Source: Candidatus Poribacteria bacterium
Lineage (GTDB): Bacteria > Poribacteria > WGA-4E > DTYX01
Assembly (NCBI GenBank): GCA_012961655.1
Contig: DTYX01000826.1
Location: 1-8,602, forward strand
Direction: 5' to 3'
DNA length: 8,602 bases
Below are positions 1 to 7,274 of this stretch, in pieces. Position 1 is the stretch's first letter. Every line of letters begins with the position of its first letter. The notes beneath the pieces were generated by a model. The model was given only the letters and a program-made list of their open reading frames with translations. It was not told the origin of the DNA and did no database searches. The position numbers and the translations under genes were made by a program.

Positions 1-1
1 C

Positions 2-76
2 GGTTATCCTCTTGAAGAGAGATTCCGCCGTAAATGGTGGCGTCAAACCCATTTCGCCTTGGGACATGCTTTTTAG
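2..76 (+). CDS. C-terminal end of a BamA/TamA-family outer-membrane beta-barrel protein (5' partial)
   Basis: Only the last 24 codons are in the window, ending at TAG (74-76). The peptide starts GYPLEERF and ends THFALGHAF. The last nine residues line up well with the C-terminal beta-signal of BamA/Omp85 proteins (E. coli BamA ends FQFNIGKTW): a terminal aromatic, Gly at -4, an aliphatic at -5 and an aromatic at -7, alternating with other residues as in a final membrane beta-strand. The GYPL stretch before it also resembles the 'G-x-P-L' turn before the last strand in this family. Such proteins insert other barrels into the outer membrane (BamA) or partner with TamB (TamA). The next gene, 47 bp downstream on the same strand, is a TamB homologue, which supports the call. 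The short fragment cannot distinguish BamA from TamA, and another outer-membrane porin is possible. Confidence 0.6.
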   Translation, partial: GYPLEERFRRKWWRQTHFALGHAF

Positions 77-110
77 ATTCGATTACGTCTATCTATAAAT
101 CTGAATTCCC

Positions 111-117
111 GGGAGGG
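111..117 (+). promoter_or_regulatory. Ribosome binding site of the tamB-like gene
   Basis: GGGAGGG lies 6 nt before the ATG at 124 and is a strong purine-rich Shine-Dalgarno site. A TGA codon at 121-123, in frame and directly before the ATG, rules out any longer N-terminus. Together these fix the start. Confidence 0.75.
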
Positions 118-123
118 TTGTGA

Positions 124-3100
124 ATGACACGCAAGCGCAAAGCGCTAATGATTTCAGGAATAGTTATTGTCATCTTCGTTTTAGGGGGATATCTTTTTCT
201 CCAGTCGAGCCTCCTTCTGAATAAACTTCGCGGGATGCTGGAAACTCGATTGACGAATGGATTTGGAACGGATATTAAGCTCGGACGATTAACCGGAAAT
301 CCGCTTTACGGTCTTAGGATTGAAGATGTAACGATTGCTGATAAAAACGGGCCGGAAAAGACTATTATCTCAGTAGAAGAACTTTTAATCGACTACAAAG
401 TATTGAAGCTGCTTTCAAAAACTCTTGCGATAAAAAAACTCACCCTGCAAAAACCGGTGATTAATGCGACGGTAGATGAACAAGGAAGTATTAACCTCGC
501 CGAATTAATTCCCACCACAACCGAATCAGAAGCGAATACATCGCTCTTGTTGCAAGCCAAAGAGATTGAATTGGTCGATGGTCACATCTATTACAACGAT
601 AGACTGCGCGATATTTCCGCTGATATCAGCGGAGTTCACCTCAATTTGTCAGGGCCATTTTCGCCGTGGAACCATGAGGGAAAGCTCGCATTTCGGAATG
701 CTACGGTAAAAGTTAATGACATCGAAAAGCGGATTGAAACTTTTGATGCCGATTTTCACTTTACCGCGGAATCCGGACAACTGGAACGTTTGCGTCTGGA
801 GATGGAAAATTCATGGCTACAAGCGCGCGCGGACGTGAATTTTAAATCCCCCGCGGAAGGGGCGGAGAGGATTCTGAAAGTGGAAGTCGATGGCGAGATT
901 GATTTGAAAGATATAGCAGGACTTTCTCCCTTGACTGAGCCTTTGGCTGGAGTTGTCCGACTAAATTTATCCGCCAATGGGCCGTGGGATGCGCCTCACG
1001 GACATTTAAAGTTGACCGCGCCGACAGTTTCGCTCAATGATTTAACTTTCGACGATGTGCTACTTGACGCCGATTTTACCGGCGATTCGGTGCGGTTGAC
1101 ACAGTTTTCTACGGACATCGCCGGCGGCAATCTTCACGCGAGGGGAGAAGCGCGGGTGAACAAAGGAGAAATCGATTACGAAACGGAGTTATCCGTTGCC
1201 TCCATTCAGGTTCAAAAGCTCTTGCCGATGTTGGATAAATCCACCCTTTTACCTCCATTTGATAAAGGGGGGACAGGGGAGATTTTTCCGCTCGCAGGTA
1301 AAATTCAAGGTGAGATGAAGTTATCGATGGCTGGCGTTAGCGGTAAAACCGGTTGGAAGCATTTAAACGCTGAAGGCAACTTTGAGTTGCAAGACGGGAC
1401 GTTCAACGGCGTCAAACTGGCGCCTTCGATGGTCGATTATACCATCGAAGATAAACGCTTAACTTTAACCGCAAATATCGATACAATTCAGGCGAACATT
1501 AATGGTCAACTCGGTTTGACGGGCAAAACCGCCCTCAAAATGAATCTTACCCCAATCGATTTGAGCCGGTTAGCGAAATTTGCCGCGCTGGACTTTGAGA
1601 TAAAGGGAACGGGAGAGCTCCAAGCGCAAATCTCCGGTAATCTGACCAAACCCACAATGCTGACGAACTTAACCGTTCAGGATATTTTAATGAATGGCGC
1701 TCGCCTCGGCGATGTAACGGGTCAATTTCTCTATTCGGGGGACAGTGTCCAGGTCGATGAACTACTCCTTCGCAACGCGGATACTCGATGTGTCCTCAAA
1801 GGTAAAATACAGTTAAGCGACAATCCAACAGTTGATTTAAAGGTGGCTTTAGAGCCGTTGCAGATTGCCGAATACACGGCATTTGCTACACCGATGGATT
1901 TGACGGGACAGCTATTTGGCGAAATAGCTCTGCGCGGCCCTGCTAAGGCTTTGAATGGCAGCGGCGAAATCGTCGCGCATGATATGCAACTGTTTTCCCT
2001 CCCCGTTGAGATGACAGCGCCGCTTAAATTAACCGACGGGATTTGGCGGATTCCCGCGTTGACGCTGAAAACCCCTGGTGGAGAGCTTAACGTTGATGCA
2101 AAGTATAATCCACCAAGCGGCGACTATGAATTTCAGCTGCATTCGGGGAATCTGAATGTGGGCAGTATTCTCGAAGTATTCGGCATCGAGCAAATCGATG
2201 GGGTCGGGCGGATTACCGCCAGCGGCAAAGGCACAATCAAAAAACCGGAGGCGAAAGTACATCTCAGTTTGACATCCGTTCGGTATGCGGATGTTAAAAT
2301 TGGCGATGCCGATTATAACTGTTACTTTCATGAGGACAAAATTAAGTTTAATGCCGTCGCCCTCGCTGATACTTTTAAATTGGGAGGCGAAATTACCGCG
2401 ATTCAGCCGATGCCCTTTAATTTTACCGTGCAGCTTGAGAATCTCGATTTCGGAGTGCTGTTGGAAGCTTTACCCTCCTCCATCTATTCACTTGCTGTTA
2501 CAGATACTCCCGGCGGCCGAATCGGTGGCAAAACAACAGGTGTTTTCAACCTAAGTGGTGAAATTGGCAACATAATGAATAGTCGCGGGACAATTCAATT
2601 GCAATCCATTGTCTTACGTACGCCACACCATCGTTTTTTCAATTCCGAGCCTATCAGCATAGCCTTTGCGAACCAAACAGTTGAAGTTGAACAATTTGAA
2701 TTATTCCAACAGTCAGAGGGAAATCCTTCACTTTACTCTACATTGGTTATGAGGGGACGAATTGGCCCAGAAGAGTCCGATTTTATCGCGCAAGCGGATG
2801 AATTCGACTTGTCTATTCTCAAGGATATTATCGGCGGCGTGCAACCTCCATCTTACTTGAGTGTCGCGAACTTATCTGGCGTTGGCAAGTTTAAACTCCA
2901 TCTTACAGGCTCTTATTCAAATCCAGAATTTTTCTTTGATTGGGACTTTCCGGAGGTATCGTTAGCGACATCCGTTCATGATACTTCAATCTCCAGTATC
3001 CAACTCCCAGCGATAGATATTCCCATAAATAGCAGAGGGCATATCTCCTACCGCGACAAACTTTTGACACTTAACCAAATCCAATTGGCGCTATATGCCA

Positions 3101-6100
3101 ATCCGCTAGAGTTGAAAGGAGTAGTTCCTGTCGACCTGACGCTTTTTCCCGTAAAATCAGAGCGCAGTCTTCAGTTTCTTTGGCAACAACGCTTCTACGA
3201 TTCTTCAATGCGGCTTCAATTGACCGCGCCTAATTGGGATATAAGTGTTCTTAATCAATTTATAGCTGATGTCGAAAAGATAGCTGGTCATGCAAACGCG
3301 AATATAGAAGTATCCGGCAGCCCCATCAGTCCAGAAGTCTCCGGCGATATCCTCCTTGAATATGTATCTTTGAAATCGTTTGCTATCGAGCAACCGCTAG
3401 AAGACCTATCCGCAACCATCCATTTTAATATAGACCCGATGAATAAAGCGGATGCTCCCTGGCTCGTGTGCGATTTTGACTCGCTTCAGTGGAACATAGG
3501 GCGAGGACGTTATTCCGCTTCTGGCTCAGTGCAATATCAGCGTGAGTTGCTCACTACAAAGGAAATTACATCGTGGTTCGATGCTGACTTACTTTCCGCC
3601 ATCAAGGAAAGTATAGCAAAGCCTGAAGTGGAACTAACCCTCCGGGGAGACGATATGGACTTAGGCGCGTTCATCGACAATTTCGTAAATCGAGGCGCTG
3701 TGGGGGCGTCAACCTTGACATTTGGCGGTCGCGCTTCGATGCTGGCGACGGTAAAAGGAACTGGAGTGAGACTGCAAGATTATAACGCTCAAGTTGAAAT
3801 CGAACCGCTTGACTTGGTCGTAGGTGATTACGATTTGCACAGTGATGAAAAAATTGACGTTGAGTTTCAGAATGGACAACTTAGGTTTGATTCCATAACC
3901 CTAAAAAGCCGGACAGCAAAACCAACAGCAGAAATATCTCTTTCCGGTTCAGCCAATTTAGACGGACATTTTGACCTTAAAATGTTTACTCATCAATTTA
4001 ACTTAAACATCCTGTCGTCGTTCTTAAAAGACGCGCCACCCGTAGACGGCCTTGTTTCAATCCAATTGGATGCGAGCGGTACCGCCGAAAAGCCTGAAGC
4101 TTCCGCGCTTTTTGAAATCCAAAACCTCCACATCCAAAATATAAGCCCGGTCGTGGGCGAGATAAACTTAGATTCTATCGAGGGAAGTATCGCGTTAAAA
4201 GACGAAATTTTGACCGTAAATACAACATCTCTGAAAGCATACGATAATGAACTAACTTTTTACGGCACAATCCCCTTCGGAATTCGGAATTCCCATGAGC
4301 CGATGCAACTTTTCATCCAAGGCGAAAATATCGATTTAGCGTCATTTGCCAGCCTAAGTCCGATGGTGGAGGAAATCAATGGCAAAATACATCTCGATAT
4401 GGCGTTGCTTAGCAACTCCTCTCTGCAGTCAGCGGTCAATCCTTTCGGTTTTGGGGTAAATCCTTATCTTACCGGCAATTTGACCATGACAGACGGTCGA
4501 ATCAAACTTACCAACTTAAATCCGCCCATAGAATCGCTCAAACTTGACCTGGTTGCCCAGCATGAACCCGACAAAAGAGAGAGTGAGATTCGACTAAATG
4601 AACTCAGCTTTCAGTTAGGAGAAGGGAGATATAAAATTGCCGCGGCGATTAAGATGGATGGATTGATGCCGCGGCAGTACAATGGCACGCTGGATGTCGA
4701 TAAATTCCAACTGGAGCTAATCGATAGTCTGTTGCCGGAAAAAGTTCGTGAGCCAGAGACTATCTCTTCCAGTTCAGAGCCCGAACCTCGCAAAAGACTT
4801 TCCGGCTATCTATCGATAAATGCTGAAACGAAGTTGAATTTGAGCGATTTGCTCAACCCTTCGCCGACTTTGAAGTCCGAACAGAGATTTTGGCAATTGT
4901 TGGGGGCGGCGACGGGCAGTGAGGTTACATTGCCTGAGATAAGAATTCAGCTAGGCGGTTATCCTATTTACAACCCTCAGCCTATAACGATATCTCTTGA
5001 TGAAGGCTCGCTGTCATTGCCCGGCTGTAAACTGGATTACCAAAGCAAGGCGATGGCAAAGCCCATCTTCCTGAGAGCCTATGGTAGATGGAATTCAGAC
5101 AACCAATTGGCGTTTGAATTCAGGGGTTTTGCAGACACCCAGATGATTTCCGAAATTACCCCGTTATCCGCCTTTCTCGCTGAATTGACCGCCTCGAATA
5201 ATCTACAACAGCCCATCTCTGGCTTAATTGAATATCGCGTTTCGATTCGCGGAAACGCTTCAAACCCGCAAATCAAAGTCAGTTGGCCTGTAGCAGATAT
5301 CGAGCTCCTCGGCGCGGATGTGGAGTTGCTGGAAAGCGAAATCTCGTTTGAAAATGGCGTTTTTGATATTAAAGAGATTAATCTGGTCACCGAAAGAACG
5401 GACATCGAAAATGTCGCCAACATTAACAGCATACTGGTGAAAGGGCGGGTCCCGTTTAACTTATCGTTTATGCCCTATCTCCTTTCGCCTTCGGATGATG
5501 AACTTGATTTGACGATTTCTGCTTCGGTTGCAAAACTTGACTCGCTTCCGTTCTTAGCCATGCAAGATGCGATGATAGATGGAAAGACTCAGATAGATAT
5601 AAAAGTTGGCGGCACAATTCAAGCGCCAAAGCTCTCCGGCGATATAGCCCTGAAAGATGTCGTTTATCAGTATGAGAATGTGAGTGTTACCGATACGGAT
5701 GTTAAACTTACCTTGGACAACAATAACATTACTATCGAACAAGCTTTGGGGGAATTTAACAACGGCAGCTATCGCTGTTCCGGCAAAGTAGGTCTGTCGG
5801 AATACAGATTAACTGATTTGAACATCTCCGGCGACTGGCGCGACGTCGAATGGGAACAAGAAGACCTTATCTCCTTAACTTGTGAGGGGTCAGTTCAACT
5901 GCTGGGCACCTTCGATAAACCGCGTCTTGAGGGCAATGTCACGGTGAAGAGTGGGAACTTCAAACAATCGTGGCAGAGTATTGTAAGAAATCTCCTCAGA
6001 AGACAGCCGGAGGGTCGCGACGAAGTCATTTTAGATTATCCACTCGTGAGAGATTTGGAATTGGACTTGAATATTCAGATACCACAAATTTCACCAGATT

Positions 6101-6858
6101 ATTTTTGGTTGGACACAATCGGAACAAAAATTCAACCCCAAGTCAATGGAAGAGTGGTTGGACCAATTAATCCGATTTCCCGTTTAGTGTTTGTCGGACA
6201 AGTGAATATATTGGAAGGTGAATTTTCCTATTTTAACCGCAAATTTTTAATTAAAACTGGCGTCATTGAAAATGGCAGTGCGTATGTCTTAGACCCTAAT
6301 TATAAGATTGACGCTGAGATTGCGACCCCTATCGTAGGCGCCAAGATTCCAGGCGCTCAAGAACCGAAGGATGTGAAGATTACTTTAAATCTGACCGGCA
6401 CTCTACAATCTCCGCAACCGCCTGTATTGGAAGCTGAAGTGATAAAGCCAGACTCCGGCGAACAGTATGATTTCGACCAGCTAAAGATTCTGGAGTTATT
6501 GACGTTTGGCAACATCGTGCGCCAGGAAGGCGCCGCTGTCTCTTTTGCTTCAGAAACAGCGACCGATTTTATCATGCGTCAAGCAGAACTTTTTGTCGGC
6601 GCGCAAATTGCCGATACCTTTAATCTGCGTAAATTTCAATTTGACCTTGGCAATCAAGAAGGTTCATTGCCCCAATTTTTAATTACCAAAGATATCTCTC
6701 CTCAGTGGGCCGTCACCTATATGTCAACAAATTCACTATCCGCTAAACCATCTTTTTTGAGCATCGAATACAGAATCAACGACAACATCTCCATCGCTGG
6801 CAGCAGAAATGAATATAGCAAATATGGAGTGGATTTGAAATATGGTATAGAATGGTAG
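124..6858 (+). CDS. tamB: TamB-family translocation/assembly module protein (AsmA-like repeats, C-terminal DUF490), very long
   Basis: Complete 2244-residue protein. A basic N-terminus (TRKRK) and one hydrophobic helix (about residues 7-26) anchor it in the inner membrane, with the rest periplasmic. Residues 50-73 show the AsmA/TamB opening pattern (LGRLTGNPLYGLRIEDVTI). The middle is almost all amphipathic beta-strand with a recurring 'G-x(3-5)-P-x-hydrophobic' turn, e.g. near residues 285, 504, 604, 700, 928, 1064, 1318, 1709, 1829, 1927 and 2091. A charged Ser/Glu/Pro stretch near 1545-1560 may be a linker. The C-terminal few hundred residues match the TamB domain: LELLTFG at 2123-2129, FNLRKFQFDLG from 2166, and a strand-rich end finishing in GIEW. 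Family members form a long hydrophobic groove thought to carry phospholipids to the outer membrane and to help barrel assembly with TamA/BamA; the gene upstream encodes such a barrel. E. coli TamB is about 1260 residues, so this one is unusually long. Residues 372-388 are encoded by a palindromic repeat. An AsmA-like/YhdP relative is the alternative, but the C-terminus favours TamB. Confidence 0.9.
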   Translation: MTRKRKALMISGIVIVIFVLGGYLFLQSSLLLNKLRGMLETRLTNGFGTDIKLGRLTGNPLYGLRIEDVTIADKNGPEKTIISVEELLIDYKVLKLLSKTLAIKKLTLQKPVINATVDEQGSINLAELIPTTTESEANTSLLLQAKEIELVDGHIYYNDRLRDISADISGVHLNLSGPFSPWNHEGKLAFRNATVKVNDIEKRIETFDADFHFTAESGQLERLRLEMENSWLQARADVNFKSPAEGAERILKVEVDGEIDLKDIAGLSPLTEPLAGVVRLNLSANGPWDAPHGHLKLTAPTVSLNDLTFDDVLLDADFTGDSVRLTQFSTDIAGGNLHARGEARVNKGEIDYETELSVASIQVQKLLPMLDKSTLLPPFDKGGTGEIFPLAGKIQGEMKLSMAGVSGKTGWKHLNAEGNFELQDGTFNGVKLAPSMVDYTIEDKRLTLTANIDTIQANINGQLGLTGKTALKMNLTPIDLSRLAKFAALDFEIKGTGELQAQISGNLTKPTMLTNLTVQDILMNGARLGDVTGQFLYSGDSVQVDELLLRNADTRCVLKGKIQLSDNPTVDLKVALEPLQIAEYTAFATPMDLTGQLFGEIALRGPAKALNGSGEIVAHDMQLFSLPVEMTAPLKLTDGIWRIPALTLKTPGGELNVDAKYNPPSGDYEFQLHSGNLNVGSILEVFGIEQIDGVGRITASGKGTIKKPEAKVHLSLTSVRYADVKIGDADYNCYFHEDKIKFNAVALADTFKLGGEITAIQPMPFNFTVQLENLDFGVLLEALPSSIYSLAVTDTPGGRIGGKTTGVFNLSGEIGNIMNSRGTIQLQSIVLRTPHHRFFNSEPISIAFANQTVEVEQFELFQQSEGNPSLYSTLVMRGRIGPEESDFIAQADEFDLSILKDIIGGVQPPSYLSVANLSGVGKFKLHLTGSYSNPEFFFDWDFPEVSLATSVHDTSISSIQLPAIDIPINSRGHISYRDKLLTLNQIQLALYANPLELKGVVPVDLTLFPVKSERSLQFLWQQRFYDSSMRLQLTAPNWDISVLNQFIADVEKIAGHANANIEVSGSPISPEVSGDILLEYVSLKSFAIEQPLEDLSATIHFNIDPMNKADAPWLVCDFDSLQWNIGRGRYSASGSVQYQRELLTTKEITSWFDADLLSAIKESIAKPEVELTLRGDDMDLGAFIDNFVNRGAVGASTLTFGGRASMLATVKGTGVRLQDYNAQVEIEPLDLVVGDYDLHSDEKIDVEFQNGQLRFDSITLKSRTAKPTAEISLSGSANLDGHFDLKMFTHQFNLNILSSFLKDAPPVDGLVSIQLDASGTAEKPEASALFEIQNLHIQNISPVVGEINLDSIEGSIALKDEILTVNTTSLKAYDNELTFYGTIPFGIRNSHEPMQLFIQGENIDLASFASLSPMVEEINGKIHLDMALLSNSSLQSAVNPFGFGVNPYLTGNLTMTDGRIKLTNLNPPIESLKLDLVAQHEPDKRESEIRLNELSFQLGEGRYKIAAAIKMDGLMPRQYNGTLDVDKFQLELIDSLLPEKVREPETISSSSEPEPRKRLSGYLSINAETKLNLSDLLNPSPTLKSEQRFWQLLGAATGSEVTLPEIRIQLGGYPIYNPQPITISLDEGSLSLPGCKLDYQSKAMAKPIFLRAYGRWNSDNQLAFEFRGFADTQMISEITPLSAFLAELTASNNLQQPISGLIEYRVSIRGNASNPQIKVSWPVADIELLGADVELLESEISFENGVFDIKEINLVTERTDIENVANINSILVKGRVPFNLSFMPYLLSPSDDELDLTISASVAKLDSLPFLAMQDAMIDGKTQIDIKVGGTIQAPKLSGDIALKDVVYQYENVSVTDTDVKLTLDNNNITIEQALGEFNNGSYRCSGKVGLSEYRLTDLNISGDWRDVEWEQEDLISLTCEGSVQLLGTFDKPRLEGNVTVKSGNFKQSWQSIVRNLLRRQPEGRDEVILDYPLVRDLELDLNIQIPQISPDYFWLDTIGTKIQPQVNGRVVGPINPISRLVFVGQVNILEGEFSYFNRKFLIKTGVIENGSAYVLDPNYKIDAEIATPIVGAKIPGAQEPKDVKITLNLTGTLQSPQPPVLEAEVIKPDSGEQYDFDQLKILELLTFGNIVRQEGAAVSFASETATDFIMRQAELFVGAQIADTFNLRKFQFDLGNQEGSLPQFLITKDISPQWAVTYMSTNSLSAKPSFLSIEYRINDNISIAGSRNEYSKYGVDLKYGIEW
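1237..1285. repeat. 49-bp imperfect palindromic repeat embedded in frame in tamB
   Basis: The element runs from AAATCCACCC to GGGGAGATTT. Its ends are a perfect 5-bp inverted repeat (AAATC/GATTT). Inside, C-rich blocks (1244-1246, 1252-1256) face G-rich blocks (1267-1272, 1276-1279) around the TTTGATAAA centre, so about two thirds of the 22-nt arms can pair. From memory, the core TTTGATAAAGGGGGG is typical of dispersed intergenic palindromes in several bacterial groups (cyanobacteria, Poribacteria and others). Here it is read through in frame as STLLPPFDKGGTGEIF, which has a loop-like composition (PP, GG, TG) unlike the surrounding beta-strand sequence. Only one copy is in the window, so its repeat nature is inferred. 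Confidence 0.65.
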
Positions 6859-6863
6859 AGTCG

Positions 6864-6898
6864 AGTGGCGGGTGACCAATCACCAGTCATCTGTGAAA
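6864..6898. repeat. Degenerate heptamer array 1
   Basis: Five consecutive 7-mers starting 5 nt after the tamB stop: AGTGGCG, GGTGACC, AATCACC, AGTCATC, TGTGAAA. The inner three share the pattern (A/G)(A/G)T(C/G)A(C/T)C. This resembles short tandemly repeated heptamers seen between genes in some bacteria. The run is short and degenerate, so chance is possible. Confidence 0.4.
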
Positions 6899-6928
6899 GG
6901 CCCGTACGAACACGGAAGGAATGGAAGG

Positions 6929-6996
6929 GGGTTTTCTCGGCACTAAAATCCTTTGCCAACCGACGAAATGCCCGTTTGATGCGGGTTTTCCCGACA
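6929..6996. repeat. Imperfect direct duplication in spacer (two 14-bp copies)
   Basis: GGGTTTTCTCGGCA (6929-6942) and GGGTTTTCCCGACA (6983-6996) match at 12 of 14 positions, 54 bp apart. Each copy sits next to a GGAAGG/GGATGGAAGG purine block (6915-6928 and 7002-7021), before the first copy and after the second. This looks like remnants of a repeated intergenic element. Confidence 0.4.
6965..6990 (+). terminator. Weak stem-loop after tamB, possible terminator
   Basis: GAAA-T-GCCCG pairs with CGGGT-TTTC around the loop TTTGATG, giving a 9-bp stem with one bulged T (6969) and one G-U pair. The T run is part of the stem and is not followed by a clear T tract, so it is a poor intrinsic terminator and could instead be part of a repeat element. 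It lies 106 bp past the tamB stop. Confidence 0.25.
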
Positions 6997-7001
6997 TTTA
7001 G

Positions 7002-7021
7002 AAGGATGGAAGGATGGAGGG
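7002..7021. repeat. Purine-rich 8-bp tandem repeat
   Basis: AAGGATGG occurs twice head to tail (7002-7009, 7010-7017), followed by AGGG. A related block, GGAAGGAATGGAAGG, lies at 6915-6929. On the opposite strand it reads as CCATCCTT units. It is a short low-complexity tandem with no visible coding role. Confidence 0.5.
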
Positions 7022-7082
7022 AGCTCTCGGAAAGTATTTGGACCTCAGAAAGCGGAGTACGCAGAGGATTTTCACGTTTCCA

Positions 7083-7117
7083 CTGACTATTCACCACTCT
7101 ACAACAAGGCACAAGGC
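7083..7117. repeat. Degenerate heptamer array 2, including a perfect ACAAGGC pair
   Basis: Reading in 7-bp steps gives CTGACTA, TTCACCA, CTCTACA, ACAAGGC, ACAAGGC. The last two units (7104-7110 and 7111-7117) are identical. The others share only a loose CxCxA/CAC character with array 1, so the tandem pair is the solid part. Confidence 0.35.
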
Positions 7118-7128
7118 ACTTGTGTTTT
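7110..7128 (+). terminator. Candidate intrinsic terminator upstream of dop
   Basis: CACAAG (7110-7115) and CTTGTG (7119-7124) form a perfect 6-bp stem with a GCA loop, followed directly by TTTT (7125-7128). The stem is short and only half G/C, and it lies about 250 bp after the tamB stop. It overlaps the ACAAGGC tandem pair. It could end leftover transcription from tamB, but support is weak. Confidence 0.3.
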
Positions 7129-7170
7129 GTAAAATGAATTATGCAACAGTCTCATAATTGACAAAGTAAT

Positions 7171-7205
7171 ATTAGGTATTACGCATCACGCGATACGCAT
7201 TATGA
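7171..7205. repeat. Degenerate heptamer array 3 (ATTACGC type)
   Basis: Five consecutive heptamers: ATTAGGT, ATTACGC, ATCACGC, GATACGC, ATTATGA. Against ATTACGC they match at 5, 7, 6, 5 and 5 of 7 positions. This is the clearest of the three arrays in the spacer and lies about 70 bp before the dop start. It looks like a short tandemly repeated intergenic sequence; a regulatory role is not shown. Confidence 0.5.
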
Positions 7206-7264
7206 CCGCACCTTTGTCGACCTATTTTTGAACCATTCCCGATGTTTTTCTGGATTCGAGATAT

Positions 7265-7270
7265 AGGAGA
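7265..7270 (+). promoter_or_regulatory. Ribosome binding site of dop
   Basis: AGGAGA lies 4 nt before the ATG at 7275 (5 nt counted from AGGAG). It supports this start, which also places the conserved 'GIETEYGI' motif at residues 6-13, as expected for the family. Confidence 0.75.
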
Positions 7271-7274
7271 AAAC

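Larger units (their letters stand above)
6859..7274. other. Repeat-laden 416-bp intergenic spacer between tamB and dop
   Basis: I see no credible gene here. The open frames present are short, lack a good ribosome binding site, and run through low-complexity repeat sequence. The spacer contains three heptamer-like arrays, an 8-bp purine tandem repeat, an imperfect direct duplication (6929-6942 and 6983-6996) and two weak hairpins. TamB and dop are therefore probably separate transcription units, although no strong promoter is visible. Confidence 0.6.

Noticed and set aside
4277..4295. GGAATTC tandem pair inside tamB
   Set aside because: It is an in-frame coincidence within conserved-looking beta-strand coding sequence, with no extension to a larger repeat.
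5079..5432. Minus-strand 117-codon open frame inside tamB
   Set aside because: It lies wholly antisense to a conserved part of TamB, and its composition (Ser/Ile-rich, no domain) fits a shadow of the real gene.
6865..7086. Plus-strand 73-codon open frame in the spacer
   Set aside because: It starts at a GTG without a Shine-Dalgarno site, directly on heptamer array 1, and its translation reflects the repeats and purine tracts rather than a protein pattern.
6717..7112. Minus-strand open frame of 131 codons across the tamB end and the spacer
   Set aside because: It overlaps well-supported TamB coding sequence, runs through low-complexity repeats, resembles no family I recognise, and has no convincing ribosome binding site.
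7158..7198. TTGACA (7158-7163) as the -35 box of a dop promoter
   Set aside because: The -35 match is perfect, but at 16-18 bp spacing the -10 region reads TACGCA, ACGCAT or CGCATC within heptamer array 3, far from TATAAT. It could work with an activator, but the sequence does not support a call.
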